This document shows, piece after piece, positions 1 to 7,339 of a stretch of 64,000 bases of DNA. The position numbers were made by a program, and so were the translations under genes. How positions within the stretch are numbered: the stretch's first letter is position 1; each line of letters opens with the position of its first letter. The stretch is taken from contig CAZEDU010000006.1 of NCBI GenBank assembly GCA_964511185.1, forward strand, positions 11,362-75,361, written 5' to 3'. The stretch comes from CAZEDU01 sp964511185. GTDB taxonomy: Bacteria; Myxococcota; Myxococcia; Myxococcales; Myxococcaceae. Under the pieces are notes generated by a model. The model did not search any database and had not been told where the DNA came from. It saw only the letters and a program-made list of their open reading frames with translations.

Positions 1-714
1 GATCATGCTCGCGCGGTCCTCCAGCGAGGTGGTCAGCATGTCCGCCTGCTTCTTGAAGTCGAAGACGGCCATGTCGCTCTTCTTCGACTTGTCCTCGAGC
101 GAGACGAGCCGGTCCTCCAACCACTTGGACGCGGTCTCGGTCACCTTGAGCCGCAGCGCCAGGTTCTCGGCCATGTACGCTTCAGCGACTTCGTTCGCGA
201 GCAGCGCGGCGCGGTTGGGGTCGGTGTCCTCGACGACGATCTTCACCAGCCGCGACTCCTTGACCGGCTGGACCTTGATCTTGTTCTGCACCCGGGCCGG
301 CGCGTCGATCGCCGCCATCGCGGCGTTTCGCTTCTCGGGGTCTTTGACCTTCTCGACCCCCAGGAACGCCGCGTCGTTCTGCAGCCCGAGCTTGTCCACC
401 ACCCGGCTCGCCACCGCGCGGCTGGTGATGACCCGGTGCTGCGTCTCGTAATACTCCCGGTTCCACCAATAGTTGCCGGTGCCGTTGTCCATCACCTCTT
501 GAACGTCCTTGTCCAAGAAGCGGGGCGCGGTGACGTCGATGATGAGCGACGCGTTCGCGCTGTACACCTTGGGCTGCCGAATGCCGTAGAGCGCGGCCAG
601 CCCCACCGTCGCCACCAACGTCCCCAGAATCACCCAGCGGCGCCGCAGCACGACGCGCACGTAGGCGTGAAGGTCAAAGGACTTGCTGACATCCGCGTTG
701 GCGTCGGTCTCCAA
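1..714 (-). CDS. Wzz/GumC-type polysaccharide chain-length protein, N-terminal part (cut by window edge)
   Basis: The minus strand is open from a likely TTG start at 714 to the window edge (238 codons seen). The product has a short basic cytoplasmic start, a first membrane segment (residues about 20-42, after VVLRRRW), then a periplasmic part with the PKVYSANASLIID-like strand typical of Wzz/BY-kinase-adaptor domains, and a region turning helical (AENLALRLKVTETASKWLEDR). This is the PCP/Wzz architecture that controls export and chain length of O-antigen or exopolysaccharide at the inner membrane. The start is uncertain: an in-frame stop lies near 757 and no ATG follows it, but AAAGGGAAG (718-726) sits just before the TTG. 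The C-terminal coiled coil and second membrane helix are outside the window. Confidence 0.8.
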   Translation of the reverse strand, partial: METDANADVSKSFDLHAYVRVVLRRRWVILGTLVATVGLAALYGIRQPKVYSANASLIIDVTAPRFLDKDVQEVMDNGTGNYWWNREYYETQHRVITSRAVASRVVDKLGLQNDAAFLGVEKVKDPEKRNAAMAAIDAPARVQNKIKVQPVKESRLVKIVVEDTDPNRAALLANEVAEAYMAENLALRLKVTETASKWLEDRLVSLEDKSKKSDMAVFDFKKQADMLTTSLEDRASMI

Positions 715-747
715 ATGCTTCCCTTTGAAATCCGTGGGGGTGGGCGG

Positions 748-800
748 AAGGGTTTAAACCCTTGTTTGCCCCGCGGATGCAATCGCAGGGTGAACCCTGC
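748..800. repeat. Two adjacent palindromes with an AGGGT/ACCCT core
   Basis: AAGGGTTTAAACCCTT (748-763) is a perfect 16-bp palindrome, and GCAGGGT-GA-ACCCTGC (785-800) is a 7-bp inverted repeat with a 2-nt loop. Both share an AGGGT/ACCCT core and lie between the 3' end of the AbiEi gene and the start of the Wzz-like gene. They could be a REP-like pair or a terminator without a T-run; only the symmetry is observed. Confidence 0.6.
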
Positions 801-864
801 CCGCCCGGGGGTCAAACAACCTGGCCGCGAGGCGAAGCTGCCCAGGCGTAGGCACAGGTACGCG

Positions 865-1473
865 TCATGGGATCCGCAGCCGCTCGAGAAAGGCGCGGAC
901 CCGCTGGCGCCGCGGCAAGTACACGATGCGCTTGACCCATCGATCGAGCTCTTTGCGTCGAAAGGAGCTGTCCAACTCCAGCTCTGGAGGCCGCGCGAAC
1001 AATCGAGAGCGGGTGCCCGCCAAGTAGGCCAAGTCGAACACCGCTTTCTCGACCGTCGCCAGCTTGGCACCGGAACGTAGCGTCTCGAACCCTCCGAACA
1101 GCTCGGGCTTCATCTGGTGCAGCGAATAGACCCCAACCGCCGTCTTCACTTTTCGCGTCGGGCCGAGGGTGATGGCGAAATGGACTTGGGGGATCTGCGA
1201 GAGCGTGCCGTGCACGTAGAGCGCGCTGTAGAGCGAGCAATAAGCGAGGTACGGCTCCGCGACGAAGTCCAGGGCGACCCATGGGTCGATGGGGGAATCC
1301 GGCAACCAGAATTGACCGTGGCGCAGAGGGCGAACGAGGCCGGCTTGGGCGAGCCGTCGCAGCAGCTGGGCAGCGGCAAGCGGCGACATGTTGAGAACCG
1401 CCGCGGCCTCCGAGGTGCGAATGACCGGCAGCCGCAGCGCGCGCAGCCGCTGATAGGCCTGGGCGGTGCTCAT
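865..1473 (-). CDS. abiEi: AbiEi-family antitoxin (type IV toxin-antitoxin)
   Basis: A 202-residue protein. The N-terminus (about 5-60) is a winged helix (LPVIRTSEAAAVLNMS...LVRPLRHGQFWLP) as in AbiEi antitoxins, followed by the family's DPWVALDF, SLYSALYVHG and HFAITLG blocks. AbiEi proteins repress their own promoter through the winged helix and neutralise the AbiEii nucleotidyltransferase toxin without a stable complex. The ATG at 1473 is chosen over an upstream TTG/GTG because it gives a 4-nt ATGA overlap with the toxin gene, implying coupling. Unusually, the antitoxin is the second gene of the pair here. Confidence 0.85.
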   Translation of the reverse strand: MSTAQAYQRLRALRLPVIRTSEAAAVLNMSPLAAAQLLRRLAQAGLVRPLRHGQFWLPDSPIDPWVALDFVAEPYLAYCSLYSALYVHGTLSQIPQVHFAITLGPTRKVKTAVGVYSLHQMKPELFGGFETLRSGAKLATVEKAVFDLAYLAGTRSRLFARPPELELDSSFRRKELDRWVKRIVYLPRRQRVRAFLERLRIP

Positions 1474-2240
1474 CGCGACAACTGCTCCAACAGCTCGATG
1501 ACCTCGAGCTGCATCGACTCCCACACCACCCGGTCTTGATACGCCGCAGCCTGCTCCGGCTCGAGATAGACAACCACCTGCCCTAGGTAATCGGCATGCG
1601 TGAGCGAGGTGACTCGATCGATCGCAGTTGCAAGCTGCGCGCGCAGCTCGGCGTCGAGACTCGGCGGTGCCTTCAAATGAGCCCGAAGGAGCTGAAGGTC
1701 GAAGACATCACGCGCCTGCGTCTCGCGCCGGCCCACCAGGGCGCGGACCTTCTGCACCAGCGCAGCGGGCGCGGCGTAGTGCTGAAGAATGGGGGGCTGC
1801 ACGGCATAGGCCCGGGTCACTTCCGGCGTCACCGGTTCGATGATGGTGGGCTCTGCCTTCGACTTGGTGGCACGTCGGGAGAACTCGACCTTCGTTCTCA
1901 ACGCGACGGATTGCCCCACAGCGGAGAGCGCCACCTTCCACCGTTGAGTGGTGTCCGTCTGCTTGGGAGCCGTCACCCCGACGATGGAGAGTCCTTGCGA
2001 TTGGAGCGGCAACGCGAGCGCCGGTGAACTCAAAAGCCGGTCGACCTTGTTCCTCAACGTGTCTTTCGGAATCCCGAGCACGTCGAGGTCGAGATCCTCC
2101 GAGTAGCGAATACTCCGGAAAAAGAAGCGGAGGTTGCAGCCCCCTTTCACCGCGAGACGGGCCCGATCAGCGCCCGCTGCTGCCTGCCTCAGAAACAGCA
2201 GGTGAAAGAACTCGATCGCCTGGCGAACGGAGAACGCCAT
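1470..2240 (-). CDS. abiEii: AbiEii-family nucleotidyltransferase toxin
   Basis: A 256-residue protein of the AbiEii/MenA nucleotidyltransferase family. The motif KGGCNLR followed by RYSEDLDLD (about residues 32-54) holds the glycines and catalytic acidic residues of the fold. A later KVRALVGRRETQARDVFDL block matches the family's conserved lysine/arginine helix. These toxins add nucleotides to tRNA or other targets and stop growth unless the partner antitoxin is made. It is the first gene of the operon, and its stop overlaps the antitoxin start. No clear ribosome binding site precedes the ATG at 2240; the preceding bases are AT-rich inverted repeats, so the mRNA leader may be very short. Confidence 0.85.
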   Translation of the reverse strand: MAFSVRQAIEFFHLLFLRQAAAGADRARLAVKGGCNLRFFFRSIRYSEDLDLDVLGIPKDTLRNKVDRLLSSPALALPLQSQGLSIVGVTAPKQTDTTQRWKVALSAVGQSVALRTKVEFSRRATKSKAEPTIIEPVTPEVTRAYAVQPPILQHYAAPAALVQKVRALVGRRETQARDVFDLQLLRAHLKAPPSLDAELRAQLATAIDRVTSLTHADYLGQVVVYLEPEQAAAYQDRVVWESMQLEVIELLEQLSR

Positions 2241-2241
2241 C

Positions 2242-2278
2242 CGATTAAATTAATCGATTATGACCTTTTTGTCATAAT
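2242..2278 (-). promoter_or_regulatory. Inverted-repeat operator/promoter of the AbiE-type operon
   Basis: Two perfect inverted repeats lie in tandem directly upstream of the toxin ATG: CGATTA-AAT-TAATCG (2242-2256) and ATTATGAC-CTTTTT-GTCATAAT (2257-2278). The stretch is far more AT-rich than its surroundings and contains a CATAAT -10-like hexamer read on the minus strand. Known AbiEi antitoxins bind inverted repeats over their own promoter, so autorepression here is a good inference. Confidence 0.7.
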
Positions 2279-2339
2279 GACGTGTTTTAACTAGGGTGCT
2301 CCGGCCGCAACGGGGGATGTGCTACGAGCCCACCTCCTC

Positions 2340-3669
2340 GTGAGCGCGAACCTCTCGGTCCTCATCCCTTATGACGCCCAGACGGCCACCGAGGCCGCGC
2401 GGTTCGCCCATGCCTTGGCGGGCAAGGCGCAAGTGGTGCTGGCCGGTGAGGGGCGCNNNNNNNNNNTCGGGCGAGGTCCGCGTGCTCACCGGCATTCGCG
2501 GCAAGGGGCGCGCCATCGCCGAAGGGCTCCAGGTGGTCCGCTCGCCGCTCACGGTGATTCAAGACCCAGACCCCGCCTACTCGACCGACGGCTACGACGC
2601 GCTGCTCGAGCCCTTGCGCAAGGACGAAGCGGACGCGGTGTTCGTCGCGTCGACGCGCCACGAGCGGCCGCTCTCGGACCGGGCGCTCTCGCTCTTGTCT
2701 CACTGGGCGACCGACGCCGCGCTCGCCGACCCGTACTCGGGCCAGCGCGCGTTTCGCACCGAGGCGCTGCGCGCGCTCCAGCTGACCGCCGCGGACGAGC
2801 GGGTCGACTCGGAGATCCTCTCGAAGCTGGCGGCCCAGCTCTTTCGTGTGCGCGAGGTGTCGCTGCCGCTCCAGGCCGCGCCGCACCGCACGCTCGACGA
2901 CCGGGTGAAGCAGGCCTCGGAGCTGATCAAGTACGCCACGCTCTCAAACGACGCCGACAACCAACACGACGGCTACAACACGCTGGCGCGCATGGAAGGC
3001 GCGCCGCACTACAACGCCTGGCTCGGCCGCCGCTTCCGCGCGTTCTGCGGCCAACGCGTGCTCGAGGTGGGCGCGGGCATCGGCACCATCACCGCCGAGC
3101 TGGAGCCGTGCTGCGAGAAGCTCGTCGCGCTCGAGGTCGACCCGTTCTACGTCACGCGCTTGAAGAACCGCTTCCGCGGCAAAGGCCACGTGGCGCCGAC
3201 GCTCGCCGACATCAACGGCGCGGATTTGGAAGCGCTCCAGGCCGAGCGGCTCGACACGGTGGTGCTCTCGAACGTGCTCGAGCACATCGAAGACGACGGC
3301 GAGGCGGTCCGCCGCTTCGCCCGCGTCCTCACGCCCGGCGGGCGCGTGGTGCTCCTGGTGCCCGCGCTGCCTTGGCTCTACGGCAGCATCGACCGGGCGG
3401 TGGGCCACTTTCGCCGCTACACGCGGGAGGCGCTCGCCGCGGTGCTCGAGCGCAACGGGCTCGTCATCGAGCGGCTCGAGTGGATGAACCTGGCCGGCAT
3501 TCCGGGCTGGTTCTTCAACAACCGGGTGATGAAGCGCCGCGTGGTGCCGCCGCTGCAGCTCAAGCTCTACGATCAGCTCGCGCCGTACCTGGCCCGCGCG
3601 GAGTCGGCGTTGCCCCGCGTGCCCATCGGCATGAGCCTCTTCGCGGTGGCGCGCGTGCCTTCGACATGA
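2340..3669 (+). CDS. Glycosyltransferase family 2 - SAM methyltransferase fusion (interrupted by assembly gap)
   Basis: The N-terminal part starts at a GTG and reads SANLSVLIPYDAQ, the first strand of a GT-A glycosyltransferase. After a 10-N gap the reading frame changes, then VRVLTGIRGKGRAI and VIQDPDPAYSTDGYDALLEPL (nucleotide-sugar site with a degenerate DxD) continue the same fold, ending in FVASTR and SGQRAFR. From about 3010 the protein becomes a class I SAM methyltransferase with VLEVGAGIGTITAEL (motif I) and NVLEHIEDDGEAV. The frame change is explained by the placeholder N-run, not by a genuine frameshift. The product probably modifies a lipid-linked sugar at the membrane. The 3' end overlaps the next gene by ATGA. 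Confidence 0.8.
2457..2466. other. Assembly gap (10 N)
   Basis: Ten N bases interrupt the glycosyltransferase gene. Coding frames on the two sides differ, and the stretch normally holding the first acidic motif of GT2 enzymes is missing, so the true gap is not exactly 10 bases. Confidence 0.97.
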
Positions 3670-5276
3670 GCGCGGAGGAGCTGCCCGACACCCCGTCCTC
3701 TGCGCTGGGCCGCGCGGTGCTCGTCGGCGTGGTGGCGCTCTACGTGCTCGCCTTCCCCTACCACCCAGGGCTGCGCTCGCCGAACGAGCTGTGCCGCTTG
3801 TGGCAGACGCGCGCCATCGTCGACCACGGCACCTTGGCGCTGAATCAGACGATGCGCGAGCTCGGCCCGGTGGGAGACCTGTCCGTCAAGGACGGCAAGT
3901 ACTACCCGTCGAAGGCGCCGCTGCTCTCGTTCGCCGCCGTGCCGGTCTACGCGGCGCTGCGCGCGGCGGCGGGCGGCGACCGCTTCCAGGTGCCCGAGCT
4001 CCCCCTCGTCTACTTCTCCCGGCTGTTCCTCACCGTGTTGCCGACCTTGCTGGCGCTGCTCCTGGTTCGGCGCTTCCTGCACGGCTACCTGCCGCGCGCG
4101 ACGGCCGACGCGCTGACCGCGACGTACGCGCTGGGCTCGCTCGCGTTCAGCTACTCGCTGCTCTTCATGAGCCACCAGCTCACCGCGGCGCTGCTGTTCG
4201 TCTCGTTCTTCGCGCTGTGGCGCTGCGCCCAAGGCGCCTGGCGCGCGCGCGGCTATGTCGTCGCGGGCGCCTTCGCGGGCGCGGCGCTCGCCGCCGAGTA
4301 CACCTCGGCGCTGCCGGTGGCGGCGCTGGTGCTCTACGGCGGGCTCGCGCGCTGGCGCGCGGCGGAAGGCGACGCGACTCGAAAGGCCCTCGCGGTGTCG
4401 CGGGCCGCGGGGCTGGCCACCTTGGGCGCGCTGCCCTTCGTCGCCTTCTTGATGGCCTACCACCAGGCCGCCTTCGGCCACCCGCTCCACAGCGGCTACA
4501 AGTACCTGGCCGACGCCGCGTACCAGCCGTGGCACGTGGGCGGCTTCTTGGGCATCCGGCTGCCCGACGCGAGCGCGTTCCTCCAGTCGTTCTTCTCGCC
4601 GCTGCGCGGGCTCTTCGTCCTCTCGCCGTTCCTGCTCCTAGGCGTGGGCGGCACCGCGCTGCTCTTCCGCAAGGACCGCGCGCTCTTCGCGCTCACCGTC
4701 GCGCTGCTGCTGGGCTACGCGTACTTCACCTCCTCCTTTAGCTACGAGTCGTGGGGCTGGACCACGGGCCCGCGGCACATGACGGGGCTGGTGCCGTTTC
4801 TGCTCTTGCCCGCGGGGCTGCTCCTCGAAGCGCTTCGCCCAAAACGCTCGAACGCGGCCCGCGCGCTGCTCGGCGCCGCGGCCGCGCTCTGCGCCGCGTC
4901 CATCCTCATCACCGGCGTGCTGTCGTTCATCAACTACGTGCCCGACAGCGTTCGCAACCCGCTCTTCGGCTTCGCGCTGCCGCTCTTCCGGCAGGGCGAC
5001 CTGCCGCCGTCGCTGCTCGCCCTGGCGCTGCCGAACGCGTGGGCCGGGTGGGCGATGCTCGCGCTGCTGTCGCTCTGCGCGCTGGGCGTGCTCGCGCTGC
5101 TCGTCCCCCCAACCAACGAGAGCTGGGCGTGGCCCGCCGCGCTCGCCACGCTGATGCTGCTCTTCGCGGGCTACGCGAACTTGAGCCGCGACGACGCGCG
5201 CGACGCGGGGGCCGTGCAGCACCTGCACTCGGTGTGGCTCACGCCCGCGGGCGGCGCGCTCCGGCTTTGGCGTTAG
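3666..5276 (+). CDS. Polytopic membrane protein, GT-C glycosyltransferase-like
   Basis: A 536-residue protein with about 11 hydrophobic segments. An extracytoplasmic loop after the first helix carries DGKYYPSKAPLLSFAAVPVY, a pattern common in GT-C-type mannosyl/arabinosyltransferase relatives that take sugars from polyprenyl phosphate. A conserved GHPLHSGYKY loop and FFSPLRGLFVLSPFLLL helix follow. Its ATG overlaps the stop of the upstream glycosyltransferase-methyltransferase (ATGA), so the two are coupled and probably act in the same lipid-linked glycan step. Substrate cannot be told from sequence. Confidence 0.7.
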   Translation: MSAEELPDTPSSALGRAVLVGVVALYVLAFPYHPGLRSPNELCRLWQTRAIVDHGTLALNQTMRELGPVGDLSVKDGKYYPSKAPLLSFAAVPVYAALRAAAGGDRFQVPELPLVYFSRLFLTVLPTLLALLLVRRFLHGYLPRATADALTATYALGSLAFSYSLLFMSHQLTAALLFVSFFALWRCAQGAWRARGYVVAGAFAGAALAAEYTSALPVAALVLYGGLARWRAAEGDATRKALAVSRAAGLATLGALPFVAFLMAYHQAAFGHPLHSGYKYLADAAYQPWHVGGFLGIRLPDASAFLQSFFSPLRGLFVLSPFLLLGVGGTALLFRKDRALFALTVALLLGYAYFTSSFSYESWGWTTGPRHMTGLVPFLLLPAGLLLEALRPKRSNAARALLGAAAALCAASILITGVLSFINYVPDSVRNPLFGFALPLFRQGDLPPSLLALALPNAWAGWAMLALLSLCALGVLALLVPPTNESWAWPAALATLMLLFAGYANLSRDDARDAGAVQHLHSVWLTPAGGALRLWR

Positions 5277-5303
5277 ACGGGCCCGAGCGTTGGACCCTTT
5301 CCA

Positions 5304-6764
5304 TCAGCTTGGCGGCCGCCGCATCCGCCGCTCGCCCATCCCGCGCGGCGGCCGCTTCATCCCCAACCGCGCCATGCGGTAGACGACCGTGCGCCGCGGC
5401 AGGCCGAGCCGCTTGGCCGCCTCGGTGACGTTCCACTTGGTCGCGGCGAGCGTGTGCTCGAGCATGATGCGCTCGGTCTGCTTGAGCTGCGCGCGCAGGT
5501 CTTCACCGGCCGGCGAGGCGAGCGCCGTTTGCAGCACGCTGGGGGGCAGGTCCTCGGGCTGAATCTCCGGCGCGCCGGCGCACAACGCGGCGAGCTCGAT
5601 GGCGTTCTTCAGCTCGCGCACGTTGCCCGGCCAGCCGTGACGAAGCAGCACCTCACGCGTCTTGGCGGCGAGGGTGCGCCCCACGCCGCGGGAGCGCGCC
5701 GCGAGCTGGGTGAGGAAGTGCTCGGCGAGCGGGAGCACGTCGCTGGGCCGGCTCCACAGGTCGGGCAGGTAGATGCGGTTCCAGGGGCCGGGCAGGTGGG
5801 CCGCGGGCGGCCGGCGCGCGGTGGCGAGCACGCGCGCCGAGCCGTGCGACTCGAGCGCGCGCGCGAGCTTTTGCTGCAGCGGCTCGCTCAGCGCGTCGAC
5901 GCCGCTGACCAACACGCAGACCCCCGAGCGCTTGAGCGCGCCGAACAGCTCTTCCTCCACCGCGGGCGCCGCGCGGCCGCGGCAGCTCACCTCGAGCGGC
6001 GCGCGACCGGCCGCGGTTTGCAGGCGGCGCGCCCACGTGCGCTTGCCGGCGCCGATGGCCCCTTCGACGAGCAGCGGCGCGGCGGGCATGCGCTCGGACC
6101 ATGCCTGCAGCCGAACGAGCGCCGAGTCCGCGACCACCGGTTCCCGGACCTCCTCCTCGGCGCCGACGAAGAGCGCGAGCGCGGCGTGCACCCACGCGTG
6201 CACGTCGTCGCCATCTCGCGGCGGCGCCGCGGTGGGCTCGTCAGCGCTCAGGCAGGCGAACAGGTTGGGCCCCCACTCTCCCCACAGCGCGCCGGGGAGC
6301 GGGTCGACGAAGGGGGGCGCGCTGTCCGCGAAGCGAAGCGACCGCGCCGCGCCGCGCAGCCGCCCGTGCTCCAGCTCCTCGAGCAACCGCGCTTCGAACG
6401 CGGCGCGCGACAGCGGCCGGCGCGGCGGCGGCGCGGGGGCCTCGCGCAAGGGGCAGACGATGATGCTGGCGTCCGCGAGGGAAATCTCGTCCCCCACCGA
6501 AGCGACCGCGCGCGGCTTGAGCTGAATGCCGTTGAGCTGGGCGCTGAGCCCGTGGCCCTCGCTTTCGACCTCCACTTGCCCCGTTGGCAACACCCGCAGC
6601 ACCAGGTGCACGGGTGCCACCTGCGCGTGGTTGATCACACAATCGGCGCCGAGCGCGCTGCCCACCCGAAACGCCCTTCGCGCATCGAGCTCCACCGCGA
6701 AGACACGCGCTGGCGTGACTACCTGCAACACCACGGAGTCGTGGCCGACAGGAGCATCCGTCAT
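5304..6764 (-). CDS. FHA domain - degenerate sigma54-type AAA - Fis HTH protein
   Basis: A 486-residue protein. Residues about 10-105 form an FHA-like domain (RVGSALGADCVINHAQVAPVHL; degenerate phosphopeptide loop). Residues about 215-390 resemble the AAA core of sigma54 activators, with Walker A GAIGAGKRTWAR and the sensor II WPGNVRELKNAIE intact. The GAFTGA segment that contacts sigma54 is deleted (ELFGALKRSGVCVL runs straight on) and the Walker B acidic pair is replaced by LVSGVDAL. A Fis-type helix-turn-helix (WNVTEAAKRLGLPRRTVVYRMARLG) ends the protein. It may therefore regulate without sigma54 remodelling. The ATG at 6764 is preferred to a TTG at 6776. Confidence 0.8.
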   Translation of the reverse strand: MTDAPVGHDSVVLQVVTPARVFAVELDARRAFRVGSALGADCVINHAQVAPVHLVLRVLPTGQVEVESEGHGLSAQLNGIQLKPRAVASVGDEISLADASIIVCPLREAPAPPPRRPLSRAAFEARLLEELEHGRLRGAARSLRFADSAPPFVDPLPGALWGEWGPNLFACLSADEPTAAPPRDGDDVHAWVHAALALFVGAEEEVREPVVADSALVRLQAWSERMPAAPLLVEGAIGAGKRTWARRLQTAAGRAPLEVSCRGRAAPAVEEELFGALKRSGVCVLVSGVDALSEPLQQKLARALESHGSARVLATARRPPAAHLPGPWNRIYLPDLWSRPSDVLPLAEHFLTQLAARSRGVGRTLAAKTREVLLRHGWPGNVRELKNAIELAALCAGAPEIQPEDLPPSVLQTALASPAGEDLRAQLKQTERIMLEHTLAATKWNVTEAAKRLGLPRRTVVYRMARLGMKRPPRGMGERRMRRPPS

Positions 6765-6796
6765 TCGGGCAAGCAAGCTAGCGTGCCGGCGCCAAA

Positions 6797-6824
6797 TTGG
6801 AAGCGAATGGCCGCGCGCTATACT
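6797..6824 (+). promoter_or_regulatory. Candidate sigma70 promoter of the cytochrome bc operon
   Basis: TTGGAA (6797-6802) and TATACT (6819-6824) are spaced by 16 bases. Transcription would begin about 6831, essentially at the ATG at 6833, so the Rieske mRNA would be leaderless; no Shine-Dalgarno is visible before that ATG. Confidence 0.5.
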
Positions 6825-6832
6825 GGCGCGAC

Positions 6833-7339
6833 ATGGCGGGTCGACGCGGCTTCCTCAAGGGCATGGCGTTCGTGGCAGGCAGCTTTCTCGCTGCGGTGGC
6901 GACATTGCCGGTGGTCGGCGCGGTGCTCACGCCGCTGCTCGATCGCAGAAAGAAGGAAGACGGCGGCTTTCTTCCGGCCGGCACCGTCGACGAGCTGCTC
7001 CCGGGTGTCCCCAAGCGCGTGGACTTGACGAGCGTGGTGATCGACGGCTGGACGCGCTCGGTCGGCGTGGTCGGCTCCGCCTGGCTGCTCAAGTCGGCCG
7101 ATGGCACCGTCTCCGCGCTGTCGACCATCTGTCCTCATTCCGGCTGCAGCATCAACTTCGGCGGCAAGGAGACCTTCGGCTGCCCGTGCCACGCGTCGTC
7201 CTTCGCGTTGGACGGCAAGCCGCTGAGCGGCCCTTCTCCCCGGCCTTTGGATCCGCTCCGCGTCGAGGTGCGGGAAGGCAAGGTCTTCGTGCGGTACGCG
7301 CGCTTCAAGCAGGGGACCCCGAAGCGAGAGGAAGTTTGA
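6833..7339 (+). CDS. Rieske iron-sulfur protein of a cytochrome bc complex
   Basis: A 168-residue protein. The N-terminus GRRGFLKGMAFVAG plus a hydrophobic stretch is a Tat-type signal anchor, as expected for Rieske subunits. The 2Fe-2S ligands are in CPHSGC (Cys/His pair) and CPCHASSF (second pair, with the disulfide cysteines), followed by SGPSPRPLDPL. It passes electrons from quinol to cytochrome c at the outer face of the inner membrane. The ATG at 6833 is chosen so that the twin arginines are close to the N-terminus. Its TGA overlaps the TTG start of the cytochrome b gene. Confidence 0.93.
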   Translation: MAGRRGFLKGMAFVAGSFLAAVATLPVVGAVLTPLLDRRKKEDGGFLPAGTVDELLPGVPKRVDLTSVVIDGWTRSVGVVGSAWLLKSADGTVSALSTICPHSGCSINFGGKETFGCPCHASSFALDGKPLSGPSPRPLDPLRVEVREGKVFVRYARFKQGTPKREEV

